The notes below the pieces were generated by a model. It searched no databases, had not been told where the DNA came from, and was given only the letters and a program-made list of their open reading frames with translations. A program made the position numbers and the translations under genes. A DNA stretch of 64,000 bases from Micromonospora sp. AMSO31t (GTDB lineage Bacteria; Actinomycetota; Actinomycetes; Mycobacteriales; Micromonosporaceae): contig NZ_WBKT01000007.1 in NCBI RefSeq assembly GCF_008868175.1, forward strand, positions 1 to 64,000. The letters run 5' to 3'. Shown here piece by piece: positions 17,980 through 26,688 of the stretch; the first letter of the stretch is position 1, and the number at the start of each line of letters is the position of its first letter.

Positions 17980-18343
17980 CGGGCATCACCCTCTTTGCTC
18001 GTGCTGGTCAAGGGGCGTGGACCCGCCGCGGTTCAGTAGTCACAACTTCGGAAAGGGCGATCGGTCGCAAGTCTCCATCCAGTGCTGATACAGCGGTCAT
18101 CAGCGAGGGCCGGGGCGTCCTACTCCAAGCTGGCCATGACATCGGCAGCACACACCCAGACAGTCACCCGACCCTCCGGGTCCATCCATCAAACGGCACA
18201 GTTCGTTGTCCGGTTGCGGGTCCCGACGGACGCCTGGAGCGCCCTGCCGCCGGCGTCGACTGTCTGGGGCGTCACGCTGGCACGCCGCGCCGGCCCTCCA
18301 CGATCCTTGTCGCACCTGGCGACGGTCAGCGGGGAACCATGCG
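17980..18343. other. IS110 non-coding end plus unassigned sequence
   Basis: These 364 bases upstream of the IS110 transposase should contain the element boundary and, by family precedent, a bridge RNA. Short ORFs exist on both strands but none looks like a protein. The exact IS boundary cannot be set without an empty site. Confidence 0.4.
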
Positions 18344-19495
18344 TCAAGTTTCGAGACCTGCGCGGTTGAGTCGTTCGAGCAGGCTGGGCTTGCGGGCGTG
18401 CACCGTCCGTAGCTCGGCCAGGCGATTTCGGAACGATGTGCTGTCTCCGTCGCGTTCAGCGAGGTCGCGCAGGTCGACGAGGAGTTGAACGGCGGTGTCG
18501 TACTCGCGGGGTTTCTTCGTGGCGATGAGTTCGTCGACCCGCTGCCAGGCGGCGGGTTGGTCGACCGCGAGGGTGTCGAGGTGCCGTTGCCGGGCTGCTG
18601 CGGCGGACCGTTCCCGGCGAATCCGGTCGCGTTCGCGCTGCTCGGCGTCCCGTCGTTCCCGCTGGGCGCGCAACCCCGCGGCGGTGGCGAGCAGTTCCGC
18701 GGCGGTACGGGCGACTGCCGGGGCGGGCGTATCAGTGCGGTGTGCGTCGCGGTAGCGGCGCAGCAGTCGGCTGCGTAGGTGGCTGTCGCCGCCGGTGATC
18801 AGGTCGGTCAGGATGGCGTCCTTGTCCCGGGCGGGCAGCCCGACGACCCAGGTGCGGAGTTGCGCGGCGGTCGGTTCACCGGAGGCGGGCGGCGCCGATC
18901 CGGCCGCCGCGGCCGCAATCAAATCGGGGTCGATGCGTAGGAACTCGGCGACGGCGGTCAGGGGCGCGTCGAGGGTGCCCAGCCCGGCCGGGACGGGCGG
19001 TTCGGGCTCGTTGGCGGTGATCTCCTCGGACTGAACGCAGCGGAGCCAGGCCAGGTAGAGCAGGCGCAGATCGTCGGCAGCGAGGCCGGCCCGGACCGGG
19101 ATGATGGAGGCGAGCAGACCGTGACCGTCGAGGTCCCACTCGTCGGTGCCGTCCTCGTCCTCGTCGTGAAGGTCGATGATGACCTGTTTGCCGGCGGTCC
19201 ACGCGGACGCGCTGTCACCCTGGCAGTACCGGGCGACGATGGCGGGGTCGAGCACGTGTTTCGGTAGCCGGAGCATGAGCTGGCGGGTGCCCCAGTTGGT
19301 CAGGTACAGGTGTGCGTCGAAGTATCGTTCCATCAGCTTGCGCGGGTCGCCCTTGAAGTTGCCCCACTCGTAGGTGTTGACGAAGCTGGTGGCGGTGATG
19401 TCGGCGCGGGTGGACAGCGACCGAAGCTCGGCCTGCTCCCGGCCGGTGAGGGGTCGGTCGACGGCGATGAATTCGTAGTACTGGTACTCGCTCAT
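18344..19495 (-). CDS. Conserved actinobacterial protein of unknown function
   Basis: 383 residues, no domain I can name with certainty. The N-terminal ~180 residues are well structured, with aromatic-rich blocks (EYQYYEFIAVDRPLTG, SFVNTYEWGNFKGDPRKLMERYFDAHLYLTNWGT) and an acidic insert (DLHDEDEDGTDEWDLDG). The C-terminal third is a basic coiled-coil-like helix (QRERRDAEQRERDRIRRERSAAAARQR). Similar proteins are, as far as I recall, often found beside SWIM zinc-finger or helicase genes; that partner is missing here. ATG 19495. Intact cargo inside the island. Confidence 0.7.
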   Translation of the reverse strand: MSEYQYYEFIAVDRPLTGREQAELRSLSTRADITATSFVNTYEWGNFKGDPRKLMERYFDAHLYLTNWGTRQLMLRLPKHVLDPAIVARYCQGDSASAWTAGKQVIIDLHDEDEDGTDEWDLDGHGLLASIIPVRAGLAADDLRLLYLAWLRCVQSEEITANEPEPPVPAGLGTLDAPLTAVAEFLRIDPDLIAAAAAGSAPPASGEPTAAQLRTWVVGLPARDKDAILTDLITGGDSHLRSRLLRRYRDAHRTDTPAPAVARTAAELLATAAGLRAQRERRDAEQRERDRIRRERSAAAARQRHLDTLAVDQPAAWQRVDELIATKKPREYDTAVQLLVDLRDLAERDGDSTSFRNRLAELRTVHARKPSLLERLNRAGLET

Positions 19496-19501
19496 CGTGG
19501 C

Positions 19502-20185
19502 CTACCTTCCGGCCCAGTGCCGGTAGGCGTCAATCCACGCCGCGACTCTGCCCATCGACCCGATCACGTGGTGCTGGTTGAGGGCACGGACGAATTTCCG
19601 GCTTCGGAATTGCGACCCGCGGTCGGTGTGCAGCACGCAGCCGGCCACGTCATCACGGCGGGCTACGGCGTTGTGCAACGCGGTGACGGCCAGCCGGGAC
19701 TTCATCCTCGAGTCGATGGAGTAGCCGACGATCCGGTGGGACCAGACGTCCTTGATCGCGCAGAGGTAGAGCTTGCCCTCGGCGGTGCGGTGTTCGGTGA
19801 TGTCGGCCAGCCACAGCCGGTTCGGGCCGTCGGCGGTGAAGTCTCGTTTCACGAGGTCGTCATGCACCGGCGGACCGACCTTGCCGCCCTTGCCGGGCCT
19901 CTTGCGCTTGCCGAAGGCGCTCCACCAGCCGTTATCCGAGCAGATCCGCCATGCGGTGCGCTCAGCCATCGCCTGTCCGGCGGTGCGGGCCTCATCGACC
20001 AGGAACCGGTAGCCGAACTCCGGGTCATCGCGGTGAGCGTCCACCAAGGCGTTCGCGCGGTAAGCGGCAGCGAGTTCGGCGTCGCCGACAGGCCGGGCGA
20101 GCCACCGGTAGTAGGGCTGACGAGCGATGGTCAATACCCGGCACGTCACCGCCACGGGGATTCCGTCGGCGGCCAGCTCGCTCAC
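19502..20185 (-). pseudogene. IS3-family transposase OrfB with internal deletion
   Basis: It starts correctly (GIPVAVTCRVLTIARQPYYRWLARP) and keeps the first two catalytic aspartates (LWLADITEHRT and VLHTDRGSQFRS). After HHVIGSMGRV it jumps to AWIDAYRHWAG and stops. The region with the catalytic Glu is deleted, giving 227 residues instead of about 280-300. It overlaps OrfA by GTGA, the site where programmed -1 frameshifting normally makes OrfAB. Confidence 0.8.
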
Positions 20186-20490
20186 GAGCGGGTAGAGCCT
20201 TTTCCCGGCAAGTTCGCCTGCGACAGATACGCCGCAGCCCGGCGCAGGACCTCGTTCTCCTGCTCCAGCAGCTTGATCCGCTTACGGGCCTCCCGCAGCT
20301 CGGCCGACTCGCTGCCACTGACGCCAGGCCTGGTCCCGGCGTCAACGTCAGCCTGGCGCAGCCATTTGAACAACGTCATCGGGTGAACTCCGAAGTCCTT
20401 CGCGATCTGCTCGACCGTCACGCCCGGGTCACGGTCACGGGCCACCCGCACGACGTCATCGCGGAACTCACGAGGGTAGGGCTTGGGCAC
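20182..20490 (-). mobile_element. IS3-family transposase OrfA
   Basis: 102 residues. The HTH is VEQIAKDFGVHPMTLFKWLRQAD and the leucine-zipper-like helix is SAELREARKRIKLLEQENEVLRRAAAYL. The start is GTG 20490 with AAGGA 7 bases upstream. Its OrfB partner has lost the catalytic glutamate, so the element is immobile by itself. Confidence 0.85.
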
Positions 20491-20539
20491 AGCGACATCC
20501 TTCCAGCCCGCCACCAGGGCAAGCCATCTCAGATGTCAC

Positions 20540-20860
20540 CTATCGGTGCAGCAGACCCGCTTTGCCCTTGGCGGCGGTGGCGTGGGACGGCAGACCGATG
20601 ACGCCGCTGGTGGTGTAGCCACTCATGCCCCGCGTGAGGAGGTGACGCCGATCGTCCGCTAGATGGTCGGCATGCTGGAAGCCATCACGCACCACCTCGG
20701 GCGCAACGTGCAGAAGCAGCGAAACCTCGAGCTCGCCCGCGTGCATGTCCTGGTGGGCTGTGCTGTGCATGCCGGCGGCAACTCGAGCGTCGTCCCAGTC
20801 GGCCCGAGCGGGGAACAGAGTCATCCTCGGTCCGGCGACGTTGGCTTCCTGAACGACGTT
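20540..20860 (-). pseudogene. Creatininase-family amidohydrolase, C-terminal remnant
   Basis: The fragment reads NVVQEANVAGPRMTLFPARADWDDARVAAGMHS, then QDMHAGELEVSLLLHVAPEVV and GMSGYTTSGVIGLPSHATAAKG. These are hallmarks of the second half of creatininase/MftE-like hydrolases. The metal-binding N-terminal half is absent. An N-terminal remnant of the same family lies at 49890, beside an XRE-cupin gene. Confidence 0.75.
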
Positions 20861-21320
20861 GCTTTTACCGACCTGCAATGGTCCGCGCGGTGCTCTGACC
20901 TGCGCCAGCATCAAACTTACATGTCAGCAACGTGGTTAACGAGGATGGCGTACCCGCGTGTCGACGCTGGGTACGGGTCGGCCAACGTCCGCGGCGTTGG
21001 CATCGCCAGGTGCCGCCGTGCGTGCTGCCACCACCCGCCGAGCCGTGAGGCGAGCAACACCTGCCGATCTCAACGCGGCGTGGGCCAGGAGGTTAACGAT
21101 GCCGTCCGGTCACTTTCTGTAGGGCGCATCGACCCGCCAGCTCACGGTTGGCACACTGATCTAGCCGCGATCCGCGCGGCACGCAGCGTGACGGCGCTGG
21201 AGCTGCCGCTCGCCATCCGGAACTAGCCGATGAGAGTGCGCCATTTGGATTCTATTTGAATGACCCACTCAGGTGACTTAAAGGGTCGTCGTCCTCCGCG
21301 TACGGCATCAATGGCATTTC
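20861..21320. other. Unassigned stretch upstream of tetR
   Basis: About 460 bases between the creatininase scrap and the TetR promoter. Open frames exist on both strands but none shows family motifs or a ribosome site. It is probably decayed sequence. Confidence 0.3.
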
Positions 21321-21352
21321 CCATACCAGGTTGAATTTCAGACCGGGTATGG
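21321..21352. promoter_or_regulatory. Probable TetR operator and leaderless promoter
   Basis: CCATACC at 21321-21327 is repeated inverted as GGTATGG at 21346-21352. The right arm overlaps a TATGGT/TATGCT -10 region ending about 8 bases before GTG 21367. This suggests autorepression of a leaderless tetR transcript. Confidence 0.5.
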
Positions 21353-21366
21353 TTATGCTCGGGCGC

Positions 21367-21975
21367 GTGACCGGGCTTCGCGAGCGCAAGAAGGAACAGA
21401 CCAGGCAGCGGATCGCCGCGGTGGCGCTGCGGCTGTTCGCCGAGCGCGGCTTCGACGCGGTGACGGTCAACGAGATCGCCGAGTCCGCCGAGGTGGCCAA
21501 GGCCACCCTCTTCGCGTACTTCCCCAGCAAGGAGTCGCTCGTGCTGGCGGGCGTCGGGCAGGAGGATCTGGCCGGGATCGTCGCGCGACGGCCGGCCGGG
21601 CAGTCTCCCCTGCACGCGCTGCGGGCTCACTACCGGACATTCGCGACCGGGCAACCGGCGGCGCTGGACCGGGGCGAGGTGATCGCCCGGATGCGCGTGA
21701 TCTTCGACAGTCCCGCGCTCAGCGGCGCCGCGAACGCCCTGCTCTACCAGCAGCGCCAGGCGCTAGCCAGGGTGCTGGCCGAGGATCACGGGCAGACCCG
21801 GGCGACGCTGATGGCGGCCCAGATCGCCGCGGCCCTGCTCACCCTCCAGGAATCGTTCTTCCACCTCCTGGTCGGCGGCGCCGCGCCGGCCGAGGCAGCC
21901 CGGGGCCTGGCCGGGGACGTCGAGCTCGCCTTCGACCTACTGGAACACGGCATCAAGCATCACGGAGGGCAGTGA
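21367..21975 (+). CDS. TetR-family transcriptional regulator
   Basis: 202 residues. The N-terminal HTH spans residues ~10-55 (RQRIAAVALRLFAERGFDAVTVNEIAESAEVAKATLFAYFPSKESLV). The C-terminal ligand-binding domain is helical. GTG 21367 follows a -10-like TATGCT, fitting a leaderless message. The stop is one base before the GTG of the downstream TIM-barrel gene, so the two form an operon. Confidence 0.87.
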   Translation: MTGLRERKKEQTRQRIAAVALRLFAERGFDAVTVNEIAESAEVAKATLFAYFPSKESLVLAGVGQEDLAGIVARRPAGQSPLHALRAHYRTFATGQPAALDRGEVIARMRVIFDSPALSGAANALLYQQRQALARVLAEDHGQTRATLMAAQIAAALLTLQESFFHLLVGGAAPAEAARGLAGDVELAFDLLEHGIKHHGGQ

Positions 21976-21976
21976 C

Positions 21977-22915
21977 GTGCGCGCACGGGGCATCAACTAC
22001 GACATCGGATTTCTCCCCGGATCGGATCTCACCCGCAAGACCTTCACCGCCGAGACGGTCTGGCACGACATGGCGGTGATCGCCAGCGAGCTGCACTGCG
22101 ACGCCGTACGCGTCTCCGGCCGCGACCCCGAACGGCTCAGCATCGCCGCCCAGTGCGCCGCGGCCGCCGGCCTCGAGGTGTGGTTCGCGCCGTTCCCCGT
22201 CGACTTTCCCGCCGATGAGCTGCTCCCGTTCTTCGCCGACTGCGCCCGGCGGGCCGAGGCCGTGCGGCGCGCCGGCGCCGAGGTGGTGTTCGTCGCCGGG
22301 TGCGAGATCAGCGCCTTCTGCGGCGGCTTCATCCCCGGCGACACCTACGGCGACCGGCTGCACGCCATGGCCACCGCCGACGTGGAGTGGTGGACCGCCC
22401 TCGGCCCAGTGCAGGAGCGGCTCAACGCCTTCCTCGGCCAGGTCGCCGAGGCGGCCCGCGCCTACTTCGGCGGGCGGATCACCTACGCCGCCGGACCCTG
22501 GGAGTTCATCGACTGGAGCCCGTTCGACCTCGTCGGCGTCGACGCCTACCGGGCCGCCTACAACGCCGGCACCTTCCGGTCCGAGCTGCGCGGGCACCTC
22601 GCGCACGGCAAGCCCGTCGCGGTAACCGAGTACGGCACCTGCGCCTACCGGGGCGCCGGGGAGCACGGCGGCATGGCGTGGCAGGTGCCGCCCGGCGCGG
22701 AACCGGACGAGGGCGAACAGGTGCGTTACCTCACCGAACTCCTGGACATCTTCGAGGAGGAGGGAGTGGACACCGCGCTCTGGTTCACCTTCGCCGGCTA
22801 CGGCCGGCCCGGCGAGCAGGACATCGGCTCCTACGGCGTGGTCCGGATGCTCGACCACACCCGGTGGGAGCCGAAGCAGGTGTTCCACACGATGGCGGCT
22901 AGGAATCGGCGCTGA
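21977..22915 (+). CDS. TIM-barrel glycoside-hydrolase-like protein
   Basis: 312 residues with barrel-like segments: INYDIGFLPG, AVRVSGRDPERL, GLEVWFAPFPVDFP, VVFVAGCEISAF (candidate catalytic Glu), LVGVDAYRAAY and KPVAVTEYGTCAYRGAG (second candidate Glu). They fit a clan-A glycosidase. Such proteins are sometimes annotated as 'abortive infection protein', for which I see no support. GTG 21977 has GGAGGG upstream. Co-transcribed with the TetR gene, its probable regulator. The 3' end abuts a ligase remnant on the other strand. Confidence 0.65.
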   Translation: MRARGINYDIGFLPGSDLTRKTFTAETVWHDMAVIASELHCDAVRVSGRDPERLSIAAQCAAAAGLEVWFAPFPVDFPADELLPFFADCARRAEAVRRAGAEVVFVAGCEISAFCGGFIPGDTYGDRLHAMATADVEWWTALGPVQERLNAFLGQVAEAARAYFGGRITYAAGPWEFIDWSPFDLVGVDAYRAAYNAGTFRSELRGHLAHGKPVAVTEYGTCAYRGAGEHGGMAWQVPPGAEPDEGEQVRYLTELLDIFEEEGVDTALWFTFAGYGRPGEQDIGSYGVVRMLDHTRWEPKQVFHTMAARNRR

Positions 22916-23045
22916 ACAGCTTCTTCTGCACCTTGCCCAGCGCGTTGCGTGACAACGCCTCGACGCTCGACGAAGTGGACCTGTCGGGGACGCTTGTGCA
23001 CGGACAGCCGCTCGGGCACGTACGCGATGACCTTAGCCGCCAAGC
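22899..23045 (-). pseudogene. Acyl-CoA synthetase (AMP-forming), C-terminal remnant
   Basis: The minus strand reads VIAYVPERLSVHKRPRQVHFV, then, after a one-base frameshift, EALSRNALGKVQKKLF and a stop. This is the conserved C-terminal domain with the catalytic lysine motif NALGKVQK of ANL-family ligases. The rest was removed by the IS5-like insertion that begins at about 23046. Confidence 0.75.
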
Positions 23046-23645
23046 TTGGACGGTTGCTCTGAGTGCGTGTTTGAGAAGGTCGGATGTGGACGGTGTGGCG
23101 GCGTGACGGTGGCCGCCGGGGCGGGCAGGGTGTCCGGGTGTCGTCGCCTCGTCGGGAGATCGTTAACGCGATCTTGTACGTGGTCCGCTCGGGGTGTCCG
23201 TGGCGGTACCTGCCGGCGGATCTGCCGCCATGGCAGACGGTGTACTGGTATTTCGTGCGCTGGGAAGACGCCGGTGTGACCGAGAACCTGCTGGCCACGC
23301 TGCGGGTCAAGGCGCGGGTGCAGGACGGGCGGAATCCGGAGCCGTCGGCGGGGATCATCGACTCGCAGTCGGTGAAGGGCGCCGACACCGTCGGGCGGCA
23401 GACGCGTGGCTACGACGCGGGTAAGAAGGTCAACGGCAGGAAACGGTTCATCATCATCGATACCGCCGGGCTGCTGGTCACCGTGGCGGTGATGGCCGCG
23501 TCGTGGCAGGACCGCGACGGCACGAAGACCGCCCTGCTCAGCGCTTACCTGGCCACCCCGATCCGGCACGTCTTCGCCGACCAGGGCTTCGCGGGCCGTC
23601 TCGTCGACTGGACCCGCGACACCTTGAAGATCACCCTGGAGATCG
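23046..23645 (+). mobile_element. IS5-family transposase fragment (first of a fused pair)
   Basis: The ORF from 23084 shows REIVNAILYVVRSGCPWRYLP, PPWQTVYWYFVRWED, IIDSQSVKGADT (first Asp) and HVFADQGFAGRLVDW (second Asp). It loses family sequence after ITLEIG at about 23645, so the catalytic Glu region is gone. The N-terminus is also short. It is fused directly to an oppositely oriented IS5-like fragment. Confidence 0.8.
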
Positions 23646-24047
23646 GTAGTTCTTGCTCGGGGCGGCCAGCCGGTGATCCCGGGTCGGGATCAGCGTGCCG
23701 TCGACGATCGTGATCTGGTCGACCCGCCGCCGGCGCACTGGCGCCAGGGCCAGCAGGGGGCCGAGGGTGTCGATGACCCGGTGGGCGGCCGAATGCGACA
23801 CCCCGAACAGCGGGCCGATCTGCCGCATCGTCAGGTTCGTCCGCCAGTACGCCGCCACCAGCAACACCCGATCGGCGAGATCGAGAGACCACTGCCGGCC
23901 CGGCCGACCGTCAGCGATCGCCTCACCACCACGCTCGGCCACCAGCCGGACCAGCCTGCGGAACTGGGCGGGCTGCAGCCCGGTGAACGGGAAGATCCAC
24001 TCCGGGCGGGCCGCCGAGATCACCTGCACCCCAACATGATCCACCAT
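23646..24047 (-). mobile_element. IS5-like (DDE_Tnp_4) transposase fragment (second of a fused pair)
   Basis: The N-terminal half is present: FPFTGLQPAQFRRLVRLVAERGG, DLADRVLLVAAYWRTNLTMRQIGPLFGVSHSAAHRVI (HTH) and ITIVDGTLIPTRDH (first Asp). It is cut after APSKNYR, where the other IS5 fragment begins. It starts with ATG 24047. Neither half is functional. Confidence 0.8.
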
Positions 24048-24076
24048 GGATCGACCACCGAGTTACGAGACATCCC

Positions 24077-24734
24077 TTAGCCGGGTGGTGACGGCGGCTC
24101 AGGTGGGCGTCCGCGGGCGCGTGCTGCGTCGGCGATGGCGATCCCGGTGAGGACCGCGATGGCGGCGATGGCGGCCAGCAGCGGCGGCAGGAGGAGCATC
24201 GGCGGTGTCAGGGCAATCAACACGAGCAGCCCGATCACCCGGTCCCGGGACACGCGGCTGAACACCGCGTACTCGAAGAAGGAACGCCCGACCAGGAACA
24301 GCGCGGGCCCGCCGAGGATGACGGCGACCCAGGCCGGCCGTGTGCCCGAGTGGATGGGCGATGACGAGTTCGTCGCCCACCGCGGTCGCGACGATGCCGG
24401 CCATCATGAGCAGATGAGCGGTTAGCGCCGACACGGCTAAGCGGTCTGGGTGGGGCGCCGCTGCGATGGCAGCCGGCAACAACTCTCCCGAGCGGTAGAT
24501 GTAGATCCGCAAGAACAGCGCCGTGCCGACGAACGACACCACGAACGCCGCGGTCCGATCAGCCGCGAAGCCGCTGCCACTGAGGGTCAACGCGGTGACC
24601 AGGATCAACTCGCCGAGCGCGATGACGAAAAGCTGCCGGTACCGCTCGGCCAGATGCTCGGCCGCGGTTGGGTACGCCGATTCGGGCGAGCGACCCAACC
24701 CCGGCGTGGGGTAGCGGAATCCGCGTGCCGTGTA
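24077..24734 (-). pseudogene. LtrA-family (low temperature requirement) membrane protein, C-terminal remnant
   Basis: Family blocks are RYPTPGLGRSPESAYP, HLAERYRQLFVIALGELIL, FVVSFVGTALFLRIYIYRSG and LMMAGIVATAVGDE, in frame with the upstream FetB fragment. A one-base frameshift near 24345 throws the rest (WVAVILGGPALFLVGRSFFEYAVFSRVSRDRV) into another frame that ends at 24077. The N-terminal half is missing; the fragment is fused to FetB sequence at about 24735. Confidence 0.7.
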
Positions 24735-25290
24735 GTCCATGGCCACCGCCAGTGCCTGGCTGGCGGCGGGGCGGCAGACGAGCAGCCGGGCGTCGCGGGG
24801 AAGCAGGCCCAGCGCGAGCGCGGCTTCGACCTCGCCGCGCCGGGCGCGCAGATCGTCATTGAAGCGCCGCCCGGCGAGGCTGGTGGCGGTCATGGCGCCG
24901 CCGGTCAGGATGCCGGCGATCGGGATGATCGCGATGCCGCGCAGGGGTACCAGGCCGGCGAGCAGTAGGGCGGCGACGACGGTCAGGCTGGCGGTGGCGA
25001 TCGGGACGCCCGCCCACCAGCCGTACGGTCCACCGGTGATCCGCCGGCCGGAGGTGCCGGCGGCGACCGCACATGAGCAGCACGAACGCCCCGGTGGCCC
25101 ACAGTGAGCCGACGATCGCGGTGATCACCAGTGAGACGGCGGCCAGTTGCAGCGCGGCGCGGGCGGCGGCGACGGCGATCTGTCGGCTGTGCCCGAGCCG
25201 TCCGACGGTGGCGGTGGCGGCCGCGGCGGCGGTCAGCAGCGCCAGCGCGACGGCGAGTCTCGGCCCGAGCACCAGCATCGTCGAGGTCAT
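24735..25290 (-). pseudogene. FetB/YbbM (UPF0014) ABC permease, truncated and frameshifted
   Basis: The N-terminus (MLVLGPRLAVALALL...AAARAALQLAAVSLVITAIVG) and the hallmark RRGEVEAALALGLLPRDARLL are present, but a single-base deletion near 25070 separates them into two frames. The protein ends at about 24735, where it becomes LtrA sequence. FetA-FetB exports iron in E. coli; no fetA ATPase is present here. Confidence 0.7.
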
Positions 25291-25323
25291 CCGGTCAGTG
25301 TTGCCCCAGCGCCGATGCGTCGT

Positions 25324-26010
25324 TCAGTTGGCGCCGGATGGGCTCCTGGACGCCGTCGCGTCGGCGGCGTCGGTTGCCGAGCCGCGGCGGGAGCGCAGGA
25401 ACTGGATGCCGATCGGCAGGACGGAGACCAGCACGATGGCGATCAGAATGAACTCGATGTTCGATTTGACGAAGCTGATCTGCCCGAGGAAGTAGCCGAG
25501 CACGGTGACGCCGGTTCCCCACAGCAGGCCACCGAGGACGTTGTAGGTGACGAAGGTGCGGTAGTGCATCCGGCTGACCCCGGCGATGACGGGGGTGAAG
25601 GTCCGCACGACCGGCACGAAGCGGGCCAGCACAATCGAGCGGGCGCCGTAGCGGGCGAAGAAGGCGTTGGCCCGGTGCACGTTCTCCTGCTTGAACAGCC
25701 GGGAATTGGGGCGACGGAACAGGCTCGGGCCGACGCGCTTGCCGAACAGGTAGCCGACCTGGTCGCCGGCGATGGCGGCAACGGCGACGAGCAGGCAGAC
25801 CAGCCAGAGCGGCTGGTGCAGGTAGCGGCCGTCGGCGACGAGCAGACCGGCGGTGAACAGCAGCGAGTCGCCGGGCAGGAACAACCCGATGAGCACCCCG
25901 GACTCGGCGAAGATGATCGCGAGGATCCCGATCAGACCGAAGGTGGAAATCAGCCATTCCGGGTCGATGAAGCTGGGGCCCACGGCGAATAGCGCTTGAG
26001 GCGTGGACAT
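25324..26010 (-). CDS. DedA-family membrane protein
   Basis: 228 residues with SNARE-associated/DedA features: LIGILAIIFAESGVLIGLFLPGDSLLFTAG, GDQVGYLFGKRVGP, the amphipathic re-entrant segment FARYGARSIVLARFVPVVRTFTPVIAGVSRM and C-terminal helices. DedA proteins flip polyprenyl-phosphate or phospholipids across the membrane. ATG 26010 has GGAGG 7 bases upstream. It follows the PAP2 phosphatase by 37 bases on the same strand; this pairing suits undecaprenyl-phosphate recycling. Confidence 0.9.
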   Translation of the reverse strand: MSTPQALFAVGPSFIDPEWLISTFGLIGILAIIFAESGVLIGLFLPGDSLLFTAGLLVADGRYLHQPLWLVCLLVAVAAIAGDQVGYLFGKRVGPSLFRRPNSRLFKQENVHRANAFFARYGARSIVLARFVPVVRTFTPVIAGVSRMHYRTFVTYNVLGGLLWGTGVTVLGYFLGQISFVKSNIEFILIAIVLVSVLPIGIQFLRSRRGSATDAADATASRSPSGAN

Positions 26011-26047
26011 GGCATGACCTCCGGAACGAGGGGGGCGGGGGTGGTGC

Positions 26048-26587
26048 TCAGGCGGTGGTGTCGAGGCGGCGGCTGGCACGGCGGTCGTAGGCGCGGCCGA
26101 CGACGCCGATGGTGGCGACTGCTGCGGCGGCGACGAGCGCGCCGACGACGATGTCCCCGGGGTAGTGCACGCCGGTCCAGACTCGGGCGAAGCCGATGAC
26201 GGTGGCGAGCACGCTCAGCGCTACCCCCCACCGACGGGACAGAAACGCCCCGACGGCAAAGGCCACCGCGAACGCCGCGGTGGCGTGGTCGCTGGGCAGC
26301 GATGCTCCGGCGGCGTGCGGAATCAGCTGGTGCACGGGGTGGGTCTGGAAGGGCCGTAGCTCGGTGCTGAGCGCGGCGACGGCCTGCCCGACGGCGAATG
26401 CCAGCCCGAGGGAGACGACGACGCGCACCAGGGCGGCGCGCCCGTGCCGCAGGTGAGCCAGGACAGGTACGGCCGCGGTGGCGACGAGGACGTAGATCAG
26501 CCACACCGCCGACCATTCGAAGACGTCGTCGACGAGGTCGCTTCGGCCGGCTGTGTCGTTGACGATCTGGAACAGGTGGTAGTTCAT
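26048..26587 (-). CDS. PAP2-family membrane phosphatase
   Basis: 179 residues, about five membrane helices. The acid-phosphatase motifs are LRPFQTHPVH, SLPSDHATAAFAVAF (PSGH-like box with Asp for Gly) and RVWTGVHYPGDIVVG. Substrates of relatives are undecaprenyl pyrophosphate or phosphatidic acid. ATG 26587 has GGGAG 4 bases upstream. Probably co-transcribed with dedA. Confidence 0.85.
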   Translation of the reverse strand: MNYHLFQIVNDTAGRSDLVDDVFEWSAVWLIYVLVATAAVPVLAHLRHGRAALVRVVVSLGLAFAVGQAVAALSTELRPFQTHPVHQLIPHAAGASLPSDHATAAFAVAFAVGAFLSRRWGVALSVLATVIGFARVWTGVHYPGDIVVGALVAAAAVATIGVVGRAYDRRASRRLDTTA

Positions 26588-26688
26588 CGCTCCCCCGTGG
26601 CAGATGGGTTCCGGTTCATGCAGGTGCCCATCAGGCCAAGAGTGCCGCCGGTCACCTGAGAGGAGCCTGAAATCGCCGAGGCCGGGGT

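Noticed and set aside
21977..22915. Annotation of the TIM-barrel protein as an abortive-infection defence gene
   Set aside because: The sequence shows barrel strands and candidate glycosidase glutamates, with no Abi-type features.
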